DNA of 64,000 nucleotides from Halichondria panicea (GCF_963675165.1 NC_087381.1:930001-994000); one strand, 5' to 3'; shown: positions 38,389 to 50,758, counted from the stretch's first letter. A program made the numbers and translations. Notes: generated from the letters alone by a model not told the origin.

Positions 38389-41300
38389 TTAATTGTGAAC
38401 TTGTACAGAGATTGACACAGTACTAACAACAGTGTCTCCATCATGGTGGCAGTGGGTTCGATTGTTGATGGGGCTATTGAACTGTGTGTACGGATTCTGC
38501 AATGGAGTATTGGTAGATCTAGTTAGTGTAGTGCATGCAAATGAGCAAATGTATGCCAACAGAAACATAACACGTGCACTAAATCTAATTAAATAACATA
38601 GCAGAGCTATATCATCAGTAGTATATGTGACATGCACTATACAAAATTTAAAGGTACATACCTTGACAGCATAATTATCCTCCCCCGAAATGACTCTAGC
38701 TGGTGAGGTTGGCTCCTCATCATAAGCTGGTTCCCATACTGTATCCGGAATCAGATCATTATCACACCTCGTACTCGTTAGTGCAGGTAGGGACAGGGTA
38801 CTATACGGAGACACCAATGCAACTGTACTTGTCGCTTCTACGCTTCCCTCTGTGCTTTGCGAGTCTCTTAAACCTTTTTTCTTGCCTCCTAATCCGAACC
38901 CTGTTGGTCGTCTGATTCTAAAACTTGGGTTAAGTCCAATTAAAACAGCCGTCGGAACTTTCTGTTTGTACTTCACGAGTAGACTAAATCGTGGAATGAA
39001 GACGGCACTTAGAATAAAGAAGACACAGAGTAGAACTGTTAACGACGAACATACAAAACTAATATCTTCTTCAAGAGCAAGCAATAGCCCGAATGAGACT
39101 GGAATTCCAACACCACAGGTGAAAAAAGTTACATAAATTGAAAGTCCAACAAACTTGGAGTCTTGGAAGAATTTTGCTTTGATTTTACTGGTTTGAAACA
39201 CGAGGAAAACTCCAAACAGAAACAGTAACAATTTGATCAGTGAAAGAACTCCTATCCATACTAAGAATTCCACACTTGGATCGTACAAACTTGCCCCTGT
39301 GAGGCATAGTCGATAAGCGTCGATTGCAAACTGCTCTGCTGATGAAGGGGAGGTGTAGATATTTAATGTAAGTTGAACTCTACCTGTCGTAAGTGAAAGT
39401 AAAAATACGTCCAGAATTAGTAACGCTCCTACCATACATAGCAGTACATGATCTTTGTATGGCCGTGCTTTAACCCAAGGGTTTCTGAATATAACGTACA
39501 CTCTCCACGTTTTAGCGAGTAAGGAGCCAAACGCAAGTGTTAGAGCAATAAAAGCCAGCCACACTTCACTGTTGCAGATAAACAAGTAAGCCGCATCTGG
39601 TATTATTCGGTCTTCATCCAAATGCTGGATACTCATAATTGGAATAAGTAACAGTCCGCAAAATAAACCAGCAATAATTAAAATGTTTATGTATGGACTA
39701 GAAGCTTTAATGACCTTGTGCTTTCGATACACAATATTTAGAACCAAAATTCCTATCGCATAGACAAAGCCAATTCCTGTAAATATCAGCATTACCACAA
39801 TGATCCAAATCTCAACCACTTTAAACCTTACAACAGGCCTATCTCGCGGAGGCTCTTCACTTTGCCAAGTTAGATTGGACCTGAAAAACGAGAAATCAAC
39901 AGCTGCAGAACCTTGATGGATACCAACAGGCACAATCGAACTGTTCTGCATTTGAAAGATAGTAGTTGTTGGCAGTTGTGGGCCGTTAAATTCATCGGTG
40001 AATTCGATTCTTCCAGAGGTGCCTTCAAACGACAACCTTTTCATGTTTCTGTTCAGCTCTCGGTGGAGTCTTTTCACTCGACCGGAAGTAATCAGACTAT
40101 TGTTACTCTCGTCTTCAATAGTTTCAGTGAAATTTCCTTCATTTAGTGTAATATCGAGAGCCTTGATAATTGTCCAAACAGCATCATACGATTGAAGTAC
40201 ACGGATAGCTCTAGTTTCAACAAAATCCAAACCTGTACTATGCTTTAAGTGTCCACTGAAATCTTCCCAAAATGCAGATATATTTTGACTTTTGATTGTA
40301 GTGAACGTTTCATATGATATTCGCCTTATATTTGACAATATGAGTGTCGATTCTATAGCCACAAGCATTTGCTCTTCAGTGCACTCCATGTTTTGAAGAT
40401 TCCGCCACCAACCGTCGAAGAAGTCACCTAGAATTATCCACACAAAATTTCTTCCTGTCAATCCGGCTCCATAAGCAGCACATAGTGTATCAGCAGTCAT
40501 AGATTCCCCCACCATTCCAATGAAAATTCTAACCGAGTTTTGCAAATTTTCCCCCTCTAGGTCAAAATAAGAAACAGTTGTCGCAATTTTAAAGTTTGAG
40601 TTTCGTACTCTCAGAAAATTAACCAAAGCTTCGTTTAGTAGTCCATGGCGAACACTGTCAGAAAGTACAATTCCAATCACTTGCCAATCAAAATGCTCCA
40701 GGATTGCTGCAATCGGTTCTACGTACGTAATAAAATCAGGCACTGTTCGATAAAAGTATGAGTATGTGGTGACATCGGAAAACAGAGGTGACAAGACGCC
40801 ATACGAGACTTGTACAGTGTTTATGTACTGACTGGCTATCGTAGCAGTCAATGTAGTTGACACACTGCACACTGGGCCCAAGTACGCATTAGGAATATCT
40901 GGATCAAAATCTGTGCCAGATAAAAAGATAGCAATTAAGGCAGTCACGTTGAGTTTCATAGAGATAACTAGCTCTTGGCATGTACCCTATGTGTTGATAA
41001 GTAAATATTATGATTGCGAAGTGTCAAATACCAACAGTTTATCTCTTGGCCTTATAGGCATGCTTGATTAATAATGCTGAAGCCATTAATTTCTTTTACA
41101 ATAAAAATTCCAGTCCAATGTCTTGTATACCATAGCAATGACATGTGCATTTTGATAGTTATTCAACAACCATTTTCATTGCATGCGTTAATATAATTGT
41201 ACCGTATAGCAGGTATATTTCGAGGGTATAAACTTTCGCGGAAAAACCGTTAGAAAAGATTTCATTAGTCACATTTAGTTTTCACGGCAGCATTCATGTA

Positions 41301-41733
41301 TGCAATACTAGTTCATAGTACACGCTTAATCAGCGAAACTCGCGAAGATTTATGCCCTCTAAATATACCCGCTAGAATAATACCTTGACAGTAATTAATA
41401 TTTACAGTGAAAGTGAAACTAACCAGTATCTCTAATATACTCCAGGTAGGCAATAACCGCACCAGTCTGATCACATCTTGACTCAAATTCGAACAATTTT
41501 AGGTCGTAATTGTGCCTCGTGAGAAGACCCTCTTCTCTTGCATGCTCCACAGCCAGCCTTGCTGCTTCTCTAGGATATATTCCATAGGTGTCTCTAATAC
41601 TGGGGTCAGTAGACGTTGTAGTGAACATTCCCACAATCTCAAATATGTTTGAAGGTTGTTGAACACACAATACTGACTTTGATAGAACTATAACTAACAC
41701 GGAGAGAACAGCCAGTGGACTCATTTTACACAT
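38389..41733 (-). CDS. GABA-B-type class C G protein-coupled receptor
   Basis: Exons 41733-41424, 40967-38662 and 38496-38389 join to 907 residues. A signal peptide (LAVLSVLVIVLSKSVLC) is followed by a periplasmic-binding-like ligand domain: FDPDIPNAYLGPVCS, YFYRTVPD, WQVIGIVLSD, FFDGWW, SYDAVWTI. Seven membrane segments lie at about residues 490-762; TM1 ends with VYRKHKVIKASSPYINILI, and the last segment ends SAVFIPRFS. A ~145-residue cytoplasmic tail follows. There is no cysteine-rich domain between ligand and membrane parts, which marks the GABA-B rather than the glutamate or calcium-sensing type. Such receptors are expanded in sponges; the ligand cannot be assigned. Intron 1 (457 nt) hosts a MITE; intron 2 (165 nt) is in frame and free of stops. 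Confidence 0.9.
41200..41384. mobile_element. MITE with TACCGTATAG ends in receptor intron 1
   Basis: TACCGTATAGCAGGTATATT then TCGAGGGTATAAACTTTCGC at the left pairs with an inverted right end (GCGAAGATTTATGCCCTCTA then AATATACCCGCTA). About 185 bp, non-coding. It lies in the first intron of the GABA-B-like gene. Confidence 0.72.
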
Positions 41734-44201
41734 TTCAATAGCTATTCCCTATTTAGTATGGAAAGACTTAGAGTAAATCTATAATTAAAGCTTGACTATT
41801 CATTAATGAATTTTGTTTGCAGTTTATTTTAATCGTGAGCATGCGCACTAAACAATGACGTGTTATAATGTTTTCTGAACTGGCCAGGGCCTAGCCTCGA
41901 TTCAAGGCTAGAATCGGCCTGGAATCGAGGCTAGTCAGCCATAATAATACATAAGAGGCGCCACAGCGGACAATTTCTACTCTTAGCCTCGAATCCAGGC
42001 CTATTAAAATATGTCAGCCAGGATTCGAGGCCTATGCTATAGGCATAATACTGCGGTGATAATTCGAGGTACGTAATTAGAGCTCAGCTGAAATGATCCC
42101 GTACCAATACAATGGAAAAGAGTCACTAAAGTAGAAAGCTAGAATTATAATCGGGTTGTTGTTGAGACATCTGATGTAAAATCTGGCAGTAACAGCCTCT
42201 TCACTATCCATATAACTTATAGGTTTGCAGTGATAAATAATTAAATATGACGTACTCAGATTTTAAAGCTAAGATCATTGAGCCTTGTTTTACGTGGAAG
42301 AGATACTGGCTGGAAGTACAGTGGGATCGAGAGAGCATGGCACACCTTATGGCCACCTACTATATAGTTATGTGTATCATATGTGGCCCCGTGCATGCAT
42401 GTATGTATAGTTTACGTACGTTTCCTGTTGCATGCATTCTTGTTTAAGGTGACATTATTTTCACAGGTATAATTATTATTATGTTTAATATGTTTATAGT
42501 GTTGGCATGGTCACAGTGAAATGACGTACGTGTGTGCAAGTGATATAGTGTATAACTATAACACATGCCACTCAACGAGAAGCACAATCATGTAGGTGCA
42601 GTTGATACAACACAGAAACAGCACATGCAGCCGTTTATTGTAAAACACGCATTGCATTTCCATGGTAACACATACTTATTAATTCATACTTGCTTTTAAC
42701 ACTATTAAATAGTTTGCTAAGAAATCAAATAACACACCTCCTAGGTTCATTTAGCTATTGATACTTCTTCAGTATTTTTGTAAGATGTGAAAGATATCCC
42801 CGGCCCCCACCTTAAGTTTCTACAACTGCTTTTAACACCACGTGTATTATAGTGTGCCATCGAATAACATACTATACCAGGCGCTGAAATGTATTTACAG
42901 TGCGCATGTATAGTAACTTTCACTTTTACTGATTGCTCATGTTGTAATAATTATGGGATACTTTATTAGATTAATTCCCACGCTAAGTTTTCGCTTTTAT
43001 AACGGTAGGTGAACTATAGTTTGCCTTCCCTTATAAAAGCGAAAACTCGAGGCTAAGAATCTCACGTAAAAGTTGGTAAAGGGTCACTAATCTTCCACTA
43101 TAGTTATCCATTGCTTGTGCAGTGCGCAGCCCTGCCTGGTTGAGTGATTGGTGTGTCTGTCGGTTTGTGTGTGGACAAAAAACTGAGCTATTAGATACTT
43201 TCATGGACTGCTTTAACTACTAATGAGACATACAGTGGTTGAAAAATAATAGTGTTGAAACTTGTAGGTGATCTTCGAAGGCGATGCCGGAAAAACACTG
43301 TTTTTTCTAACTGATAGATTATTGCTTTATTAGTAAAACCAGTAGGTTTTACATAGGATTGGCAGTGGGTTTGCCCGTGTTTAGCACTATTTCAATTATT
43401 TTGACTCATGTTCAAACTGTTCTATCTCTGCAGGGAAAGGCCACATCAAGAAACTGGCTGAACAGATAGTTTATTTAGCCTTTTCTCTCTTTGTATCTCT
43501 CATTTCATAATCCAAAAACATTTTAATGAATGAATATTTTCATTTTAAAAATTGCACTATTTTCGACGTTTCACCGCTCTTTGTCTGACTGACTAAGTAA
43601 GTAAGTAAGTAAGTGAGTAAGTGAGTAAGTAAGTAAGTTTCTTGCCCAGCATTTACTCCAAGTACAGCCATCTCCAGGACATTCTGCACAGGGTTTCCAA
43701 ACGACTACAACCTGGATTACAAAGCGCTTCTTCAGATTTGCGATTGCTTCCACAAGGCAGATGACCTCTCAGTCTCTATTTCTCTTACCTAGACAATTCC
43801 GCCATCTTTAATGACTCAGCAATTGCGTTGTGGCCAATAATAATAGATAGGAGTGGCCAATAAACCGTGCGCCTAAAATCAGTGCAGCAGTGCTTTTCCA
43901 GAGCCTGAGGTGTTCCTTTTCTTCACACTGTTCAGCTCTAGCTCCCTTTCTCTGACAGACATGCTATATGCACTGGCTAGATATCATGCTCTTAAAATGG
44001 CTGTCATTTAATACTGATTCGCAAATTCAACATAATTATCAAGCAATAAATAATTTTTATTATTACTCATTATACTATAATTATTAGTCCAGAGATATTC
44101 AAGAAGATATCTGATTAGTCCTGTCTTCTCTTCTTGTACTGCCTCTTGACGTTCCACTTATGCATGTCATGATACGTAAACTGTACTGAAAAAGAAAGGG
44201 A

Positions 44202-44757
44202 ATCCGACTAGAAAAACATTTGCAATGTGAAAAATTGCTAGGATTGGCCAGGGGAACCACAAAAAAGCGTGGGAACAAGAAATCAGACGAGAGCATAACT
44301 CCAATCCGTTACAACGTCATGAACATGTACAATACATAGTATATTAAATAATAGACTGTGTTCCAGATCTACCTATCAGCTTCCATCCACCACATCATTC
44401 CATGCAGTCACCAGTATGGTCCGTGCATGTTACTACGCATGGATGGACTGTGTGTACCTGTGCTCAACACTGCATGTATTAGGAACATCAATTCATCACA
44501 AATCATCATGATTATGTGCCCCACATTCTAAAATGGATGTATAATAAATATATATAGGGATTGGTCATCACTCCACCAGTAAAAATTGCGTGGCATATTG
44601 GCTGGGAAAACATGGGAAAACTACCAGTATACATGTGATTGACGTTGTAACGGATTGGAGTTATGCTCTCGTCTGATTTCTTGTTCCCACGCTTTTTTGT
44701 GGTTCCCCTGGCCAATCCTAGCAATTTTTCACATTGCAAATGTTTTTCTAGTCGGAT
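44202..44757. mobile_element. Inverted-repeat element with two 118-bp arms
   Basis: Bases 44202-44319 are matched in reverse complement by 44640-44757, essentially perfectly, around a 320-bp spacer. Outer ends are ATCCGACTAGAAAAACATTT. Diverged pieces of an arm occur at about 2866-2935 and 20010-20100, so it is one of a dispersed family. No protein is coded in the spacer. Confidence 0.9.
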
Positions 44758-44986
44758 AGATACAGGATCATTCCTTGGATTCATGATCATTCTCCCTATA
44801 ATGTTAATGTCATTATAATTATACACATGTCAAGGCACTGAGCATCTTGTCTATTGACAGTTATTTATATACAATAGAGGTGGTTGAAGAATCATAGATT
44901 GAAAAGGTTGAAGTATTGATCATGGCAAAAGGATGGTGTTGTTTTGATAGTTACCCCTCTCATTTATCACACAATACAATATTTAA

Positions 44987-45010
44987 TGTTTACATGGAAA
45001 GTGAATGATG
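44987..45010 (+). promoter_or_regulatory. Shared upstream motif of transporter array (TGTTTAC...)
   Basis: TGTTTACATGGAAAGTGAAT lies 126 bases before the start codon. Related forms occur at 47131, 49156, 50992, 55449, 57474, 59309 and 62248, 97-227 bases before the other copies. TGTTTAC fits the forkhead factor consensus, but no binding is shown. A second shared piece, AGTATAGCTA, lies closer to each start. Confidence 0.45.
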
Positions 45011-45112
45011 TTAATAGCAATTAACCTGAGATTTCTTTGTACACTGAATAAGCTGTGAGTATAGCTACTGGATTTTACCTTAGCTATTATATTTAGCTCT
45101 TCTAAAGAGAAA

Positions 45113-46616
45113 ATGAAGTACAAGCTGCGATATTTCTACTCAAAAGGAGCTTTTCTAGTTCTTGTGTGGATGATGCTTATAACATCAGCATTGAGTTTCC
45201 TTTATCGTATGTTCAACAAATCAGGAGGTATCCAAACCTATCTCCACTACAAGGATCAGAGACTTCTTCTGATACCGATTATTGCCTTCATTCCCATAGC
45301 CGGCTCGTTAGCTGATGTAAGGTATGGAAACTTCAAGGTGTTCAAATTCGGTGCACTGCTATTATTTGTCTCAGCGGTATTAACATGCATTTGTGTGATA
45401 ATTAAAGACAAAAGAGTTCATCCGACTGTTACTATGGTTGCCATAACTGCAGCTGTATTAATTATGTATCTTGGAGTTAGTGCATGCATAGTAACAGCTC
45501 TTCAGCTAGGCTTGGATCAGATGCCAGATGCTTCGTCTGACAATATTATAAGTTTTATCAAGTGGTTCATTTTCTCAGCTTCTCTTGGTGTATGGATTAG
45601 TGAGAATATCTTTAAAAGTACAGTACATTGTGCTTTCGTAGATCCTGATAATAACATTTTCTTTAGTCTCTACCCAGTGTTTGCTATGAGCATTCTGTGC
45701 TGTAGTATTTTTCTTTTAGCCCCAAAATGGCTAATAATTGAACCAAAATCACCTCAATCCCTCAAAATCATCTACCAAGTTCTCAAGTTTGCAGAAGCAC
45801 AAAGCTCCCCTCAATCGCAGTGCTCTCACATACTGGGAGGAAGACATACCTTCAAGAATGGACCTGGGAAAATCAAGATACGGTGGACCATTCACTACAG
45901 AGCAAGTTGAAGATGTGAAAACATTCTTTAAGATTATTGTTATCCAAATACCATTGTTGATTGTCTCATTATCATCTGGGAAACTATATGCACATCTTTA
46001 TCACCAACCATCACTGTCTATTAGTGAATGCACTGCTTCCCTTATTAGTCTCTTCACCTATAATCCGTGTGTCTGTGCAATGGTGATGACTCTTATCTCA
46101 GAATTTATAGTTCATCCTCTAGTTAAAATGGAACCTCCAAGTATCCTGAAACAGATTGGATTTGCTTGCTTCATCATTGTGGTAGCAAATATAGGGATAT
46201 TGAGTGCAGAAGTTGTGAGCTATTTCCATGGTATACAAATTTGGATTGAAATAGCTAGTTCAGTAATGGCCGGTCTAGTTTACTTGTCTTTCTTGACAAA
46301 TTTGATTTTGTTGTTTGCTTGTGCGCAATCTCCATATAACATGCGTGGTCTATTGGCGGGATTTGCATTATTACTTCATGCCTCATCATTAATCCTTGGT
46401 GAACTTTTCTTCCGTATCACGATGACGTTTTGTGACAAATGCTACAACTATATAATATATTCGTCAGTCATGGTAGCGACTACTTTGTTTGGATTCATCC
46501 TGTACTGCCTCCTGGCTCGCTGGTACAAAAGGAGAGTTAGAGACGAGGAATACAATGCACACAGAGTGGTGGAGGAGGTCTATGATCGATACCTTTCCAA
46601 CAACTTGTATCACTGA
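45113..46616 (+). pseudogene. POT/SLC15-like transporter copy 1, single frameshift
   Basis: The frame from ATG 45113 follows the family exactly until about 45793, where two bases are missing (GCAGAAGCAC against GCAGCCAAGCAC in sister copies). Downstream the family sequence continues in another frame to TGA 46616. Apart from this lesion it would encode about 501 residues. The equivalent position in its tandem duplicate (54,120) is intact, so the lesion arose after duplication or is a sequence error. It has the shared upstream motif at 44987. Confidence 0.8.
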
Positions 46617-47253
46617 ACAGTTAACTCCGTGCATAATTAACATTCATTACAATTATAGAGCAACCTATAAAAATTTAATTACCTATATCGTTAGTACTAC
46701 ATAATTTATGTGCTCATTTTTCTTCACAATAGATGTACTGTATGTCTGTCTATACACATGCATTATAAGGCATGTTTATTATCAGCACATGCAGGTGGCT
46801 CCCTCAGGCTCGATACTGCAAGTTAGGTGAATCTGTTGCTTCGGAAAGTAATAGAGTGTTCTCAGTTCTCTCCCCAACTAACAAATATTCGCAATCAATG
46901 TCATGTGTCATGATGTTCCCTCAGCTCGATAGATCTGCTCTAAATCCCTAGAACCATGGCAGCTATAATTCCCTAATACTGTTACAGTGTACATATATCA
47001 TATCTATCTTCTTATATAATCTACACTGTCCATTAATTTTGAGCTTTTATGTTTGTATCATATACATGCAGGTTAAGTGTTGTGTTGTTTGAAAAAGTTC
47101 CCCCATTTTATCACACATCATAATTATACTTGTTTACATTGAAAGTAATGATAATACTAACTTGAGTAAACATATTTCTTGGTACAAATGTTCCAAAATT
47201 TAGAGTATAGCTATAGATTATTTAGCTCTTTTAAAACGCTTCAATAAAAGAAG
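46617..47253. other. Spacer between transporter copies 1 and 2
   Basis: No gene is seen. Nearly identical to 54930-55570. Contains the upstream motif TGTTTACATTGAAAGTAATG at 47131. Confidence 0.6.
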
Positions 47254-48762
47254 ATGAAGTACAAGTTGCGATATTTCTACTCAAAAGGAGCTTTTCTAGT
47301 CCTTGTGTGGATAATGCTTATAACATCAGCAATGACTTTCATGTTTCGTATGTTTACCAAACCAGGAGTTATCCAATTTTATTCTTCGCACAAGGATCCA
47401 AGACTTCTTCTGATACCGGTGATTGCCTTTGTTCCCATATATGGCTGGCTAGCTGATGTACGGTATGGAAACTTCAAGGTGTTTAGGTTCGGAGCATCTC
47501 TATTTTTTGTCTCAACGGTATTGACAAGTGTTTGTCTGATAATTAAAGAAGAGGGAGTTAATCCAACTGTTACTATGGTTGCTATAACTGCAGCTGTGTT
47601 AGGTGCGTATCTTGGAGTTAGTGCATGCGCAGTAACAGCTCTTCAGCTAGGCTTGGATCAGATGCCAGATGCTTCGTCTGACAACATCATAAGTTTTATC
47701 AAGTGGTTCATTTTTTCAGGTGTATTTGGTGTATGGATTAGTGAAATTATCCTAAGAAGTACAATATCTTGTGCTTTTGTAGGTCCTGACAATAAATTCA
47801 TTTTCTTTAGTCTCTACCCAGTGCTTGCTATGAGCATTCTGTGCTGTAGTATTTTTCTTTTAGTCCCAAAATGGCTAATAATTGAACCAAAATCACCTCA
47901 GTCCCTCAAAATCATCTACCAAGTTCTCAAGTTTGCAGCCAAGCACAAAGCTCCCCTCAATCGCAGTGCTCTCACATACTGGGAGGAAGACATACCTTCA
48001 AGAATGGACCTGGGAAAATCAAGATACGGTGGTCCATTCACTACAGAGCAAGTTGAAGATGTGAAAACGTTCTTTAAGGTTATTGTTATTCAAATACCAC
48101 TGTTTTTTGTCTCATTATCATCTCAGAAATTATATGTACATCTTGATCACCAACTATTGCCCTCTATCGACAAATGCACTGCTTCACTTATTAGTCTCTT
48201 CACTTATCACCCTTTTGTTTGCGTAATGTTAGTAACTCTTTTCTCAGAATTTATAGTCTATCCTCTAGTTAAAATGGAACCACCAAGTATCTTGAAACAG
48301 ATTGGATTTGCTTGCTTCATCATTGTGACAGCAAATATAGGGATATTGAGTGCAGAAGTTGTGAGCTATTTCCATGATATACAAATTTGGATCGAAATAG
48401 CTAGTTCAATAATTGGTGGTCTTGTTAACCTTTCCTTTTTGACAAATTGTATTCTGTTGTTTGCTTGTGCGCAATCTCCATATAACATGCGTGGTCTATT
48501 GGCGGGATTTGCATTATTACTTCATTTCTCATCATTAGTCCTTGGCGAACTTTTATTCAGTATCACGGTCAAGCTTTGCGACAAATGCTACAACTATATA
48601 ATATCTTCATCAGTCATGGTAGCGATTACATTGTTTGGATTCATCCTGTACTGCCTCCTGGCTCGCTGGTACAAAAGGAGAGTTAGAGACGAGGAATACA
48701 ATGCACACAGAGTGGTGGAGGAGGTCTATGATCGATACCTTTCCAACGACATGTATCACTGA
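47254..48762 (+). CDS. POT/SLC15-like membrane transporter, copy 2 (intact)
   Basis: A single-exon frame of 502 residues with 10-12 hydrophobic segments. Family marks: YGWLADVRYGNFKVFRFG at 63-80 (the POT loop 2-3 signature region), LQLGLDQMPDASSDNIISF at 130-148, GGPFTTEQVEDVKTFFK at 259-275 before TM7, PPSILKQIGFACF, and FACAQSPYNMRGLLAGF near the C-terminus; a charged tail RRVRDEEYNAHRVVEEV ends it. POT proteins move di- and tripeptides, nitrate or other small solutes with protons across membranes. The ExxE(R/K) proton motif usual in TM1 is not visible here (TM1 is KGAFLVLVWIMLITSAMTF), so the mechanism may differ. Almost identical to the 55571 copy. Confidence 0.85.
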   Translation: MKYKLRYFYSKGAFLVLVWIMLITSAMTFMFRMFTKPGVIQFYSSHKDPRLLLIPVIAFVPIYGWLADVRYGNFKVFRFGASLFFVSTVLTSVCLIIKEEGVNPTVTMVAITAAVLGAYLGVSACAVTALQLGLDQMPDASSDNIISFIKWFIFSGVFGVWISEIILRSTISCAFVGPDNKFIFFSLYPVLAMSILCCSIFLLVPKWLIIEPKSPQSLKIIYQVLKFAAKHKAPLNRSALTYWEEDIPSRMDLGKSRYGGPFTTEQVEDVKTFFKVIVIQIPLFFVSLSSQKLYVHLDHQLLPSIDKCTASLISLFTYHPFVCVMLVTLFSEFIVYPLVKMEPPSILKQIGFACFIIVTANIGILSAEVVSYFHDIQIWIEIASSIIGGLVNLSFLTNCILLFACAQSPYNMRGLLAGFALLLHFSSLVLGELLFSITVKLCDKCYNYIISSSVMVAITLFGFILYCLLARWYKRRVRDEEYNAHRVVEEVYDRYLSNDMYH

Positions 48763-49252
48763 ACAACTATATCATATAATTATATTTACAGAGCAACCTA
48801 GTACATACGTGTTCCATAGAGATACGTTATTAGCTGTATTTGTCTTTTAGTCGTACAGTCATGCACTGTATGGTTTCAATTTCAATCAAGATTTATTACA
48901 GCCAATCTTTCCCTCCTCACGGTTGCACCCTCAGGCTCGAACAGTTCAACACAATAAAGGTTTGCAGGAGGTTAGGGGGAGCCTCTTTGTGCCTGCCTCC
49001 ATGGGTTTACTGCTACCCATATTATTATCTATGTATCGATCTCGTCTTCCACACTGTCCAATTGTATATACATCATTATAATTATACAGGTGTTTGAATA
49101 ACAGAAGCTGCATGTGTAGTTGTGATAGCTATTCCCCAATGCATCCATATACACTTGTTTACATGGAAATAGAAAGTGATAATGTCAAAATGAGAAAGTT
49201 TAGAGTATAGCTAGCTAGATCATTAATTTTACACTCATTCAAAGAGAAAAAG
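48763..49252. other. Spacer between transporter copies 2 and 3
   Basis: No gene is seen; near-identical to 57080-57569. The upstream motif is at 49156. Confidence 0.6.
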
Positions 49253-50758
49253 ATGAAGTACAAGCTGCGATATTTCTACTCAAAAGGAGCTTTTCTAGTT
49301 CTTGTGTGGATGATGCTTTTTACACCAGCAATAAATATATTTTTTCATGTGCTCAGCAATTCATGGAGAATCAAAGCCTATCATCCCTACAGTGATCAAA
49401 CACTTCTTCTGATACCGATGATTGCCTTTGTCCCCATAGCGGGCTGGCTAGCTGATGTACGGTATGGAAACTTCAAGGTGTTTAGGTTCGGTGTATTGCT
49501 ATTATTTTTTTCAACGGTATTGACATGTATTTGTCTGATAATTCAACGCGAAGGAGTTCATCCAACTGTTACTATGATTGCTATAGCTACAGCTGTGTTA
49601 GTTGCTTATCTTGGAGCTAGTGCATGCATAGTAACAGCTCTTCAGCTAGGCTTGGACCAGATGCCAGATGCTTCGTCTGACAACATTATAAGTTTTATCA
49701 AATGGTTCATTTTCTCAATTATCTTTGGTGTATGGATTAGTGAGATTATTCTAAACAGTACAATATCCTGTGCTTTCGTACATCCTTACAATGAGTTCGT
49801 TTTCTTTAGTCTCTATCCAGTGTTTGCTATGAGCATTTTGTGCTGTAGTATTTTTCTTTTAGCCCCAAAATGGCTAATAATTGAACCAAAATCACCTCAG
49901 TCCCTCAAAATCATTTACCAAGTTCTCAAGTTTGCTGCCAAGCACAAAGCTCCCCTCAATCGCAGTGCACTCACATACTGGGAGGAAGACATACCTTCAA
50001 GAATGGACCTGGGAAAGTCCAGATACGGTGGTCCATTCACTACAGAGCAAGTTGAAGATGTGAAAACGTTCTTCAAGATTATTGTTATCCAAATACCGTT
50101 GTTTTTTGTCTCATTATCATCTCGGAAATTGTATGTACATCTTGATCACCAACTATTGCCCTCTATCAACAAATGCACTGCTTCACTTATTAGTCTTTTT
50201 ACTTATCACCCTTTTGTTTGCGTAATGTTAGTAACTCTTTTCTCAGAATTTATAGTGTATCCTCTAGTTAAAATGGAACCACCATGCAAGTATCCTGAAA
50301 CAGATTGGATTTGCTTGCTTCATCATTGTGGTAGCAAATATAGGGATATTGAGTGCAGAAGTTGTGAGCTATTTCCATGACATACAAGTTTGGATTGAAA
50401 TAGCTACTTTAATAATTGTAGGTCTTGTTCACTTTTCGCTCTTGACAAACTCAATTCTGTTGTTTGCTTGTGCGCAATCTCCATATAACATGCGTGGTCT
50501 ATTGGCGGGATTTGCATTTTTACTTCATATCTCATCATTAGGCCTTGGTGAACTCTTCTTCAGTGTCACGATCAAACTTTGTGACAAATGCTACAACTAT
50601 ATAAGTCAGTCATGGTAGCGATTACTTTGTTTGGATTCATCCTGTACTGCCTCCTGGCTCGCTGGTACAAAAGGAGAGTTAGAGACGAGGAATACAATGC
50701 ACACAGAGTGGTGGAGGAGGTCTACGATCGATATCTTTCCAACGACATGTATCACTGA
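49253..50758 (+). pseudogene. POT/SLC15-like transporter copy 3, two frame lesions
   Basis: The frame follows the family for 345 residues, then a 4-base insertion at about 50284 (CCACCATGCAAGTATC against CCACCAAGTATC) shifts it to a stop at 50380. A 7-base deletion at about 50602 (TATATAAGTCAGTC) restores the original frame, and the last ~50 codons to TGA 50758 are in register again. Both lesions are present unchanged in the duplicate at 57570-59075, so they predate the duplication. The truncated product would have 375 residues and lack the last membrane segments. Confidence 0.82.

Larger units (their letters stand above)
41734..45112. other. 3.4 kb stretch without a recognised gene
   Basis: Contains a palindromic cluster at 41890-42010 (CTAGCCTCGATTC ... 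GAATCGAGGCTAG), an inverted repeat at about 42982-43045 (AAGTTTTCGCTTTTATAA and its inverse), a GTAA/GTGA microsatellite at 43594-43640, and the large foldback at 44202-44757. A minus-strand frame at 43753-43571 with CAECPGDGCTWSKCWARNLL looks like a cysteine-rich exon piece but cannot be tied to any gene. Confidence 0.5.

Noticed and set aside
43571-43753. Minus-strand frame with CAECPGDGCTWSKCW
   Set aside because: Short, runs into a GTAA microsatellite, and no partner exon or known domain could be matched; may be an exon piece but cannot be supported.
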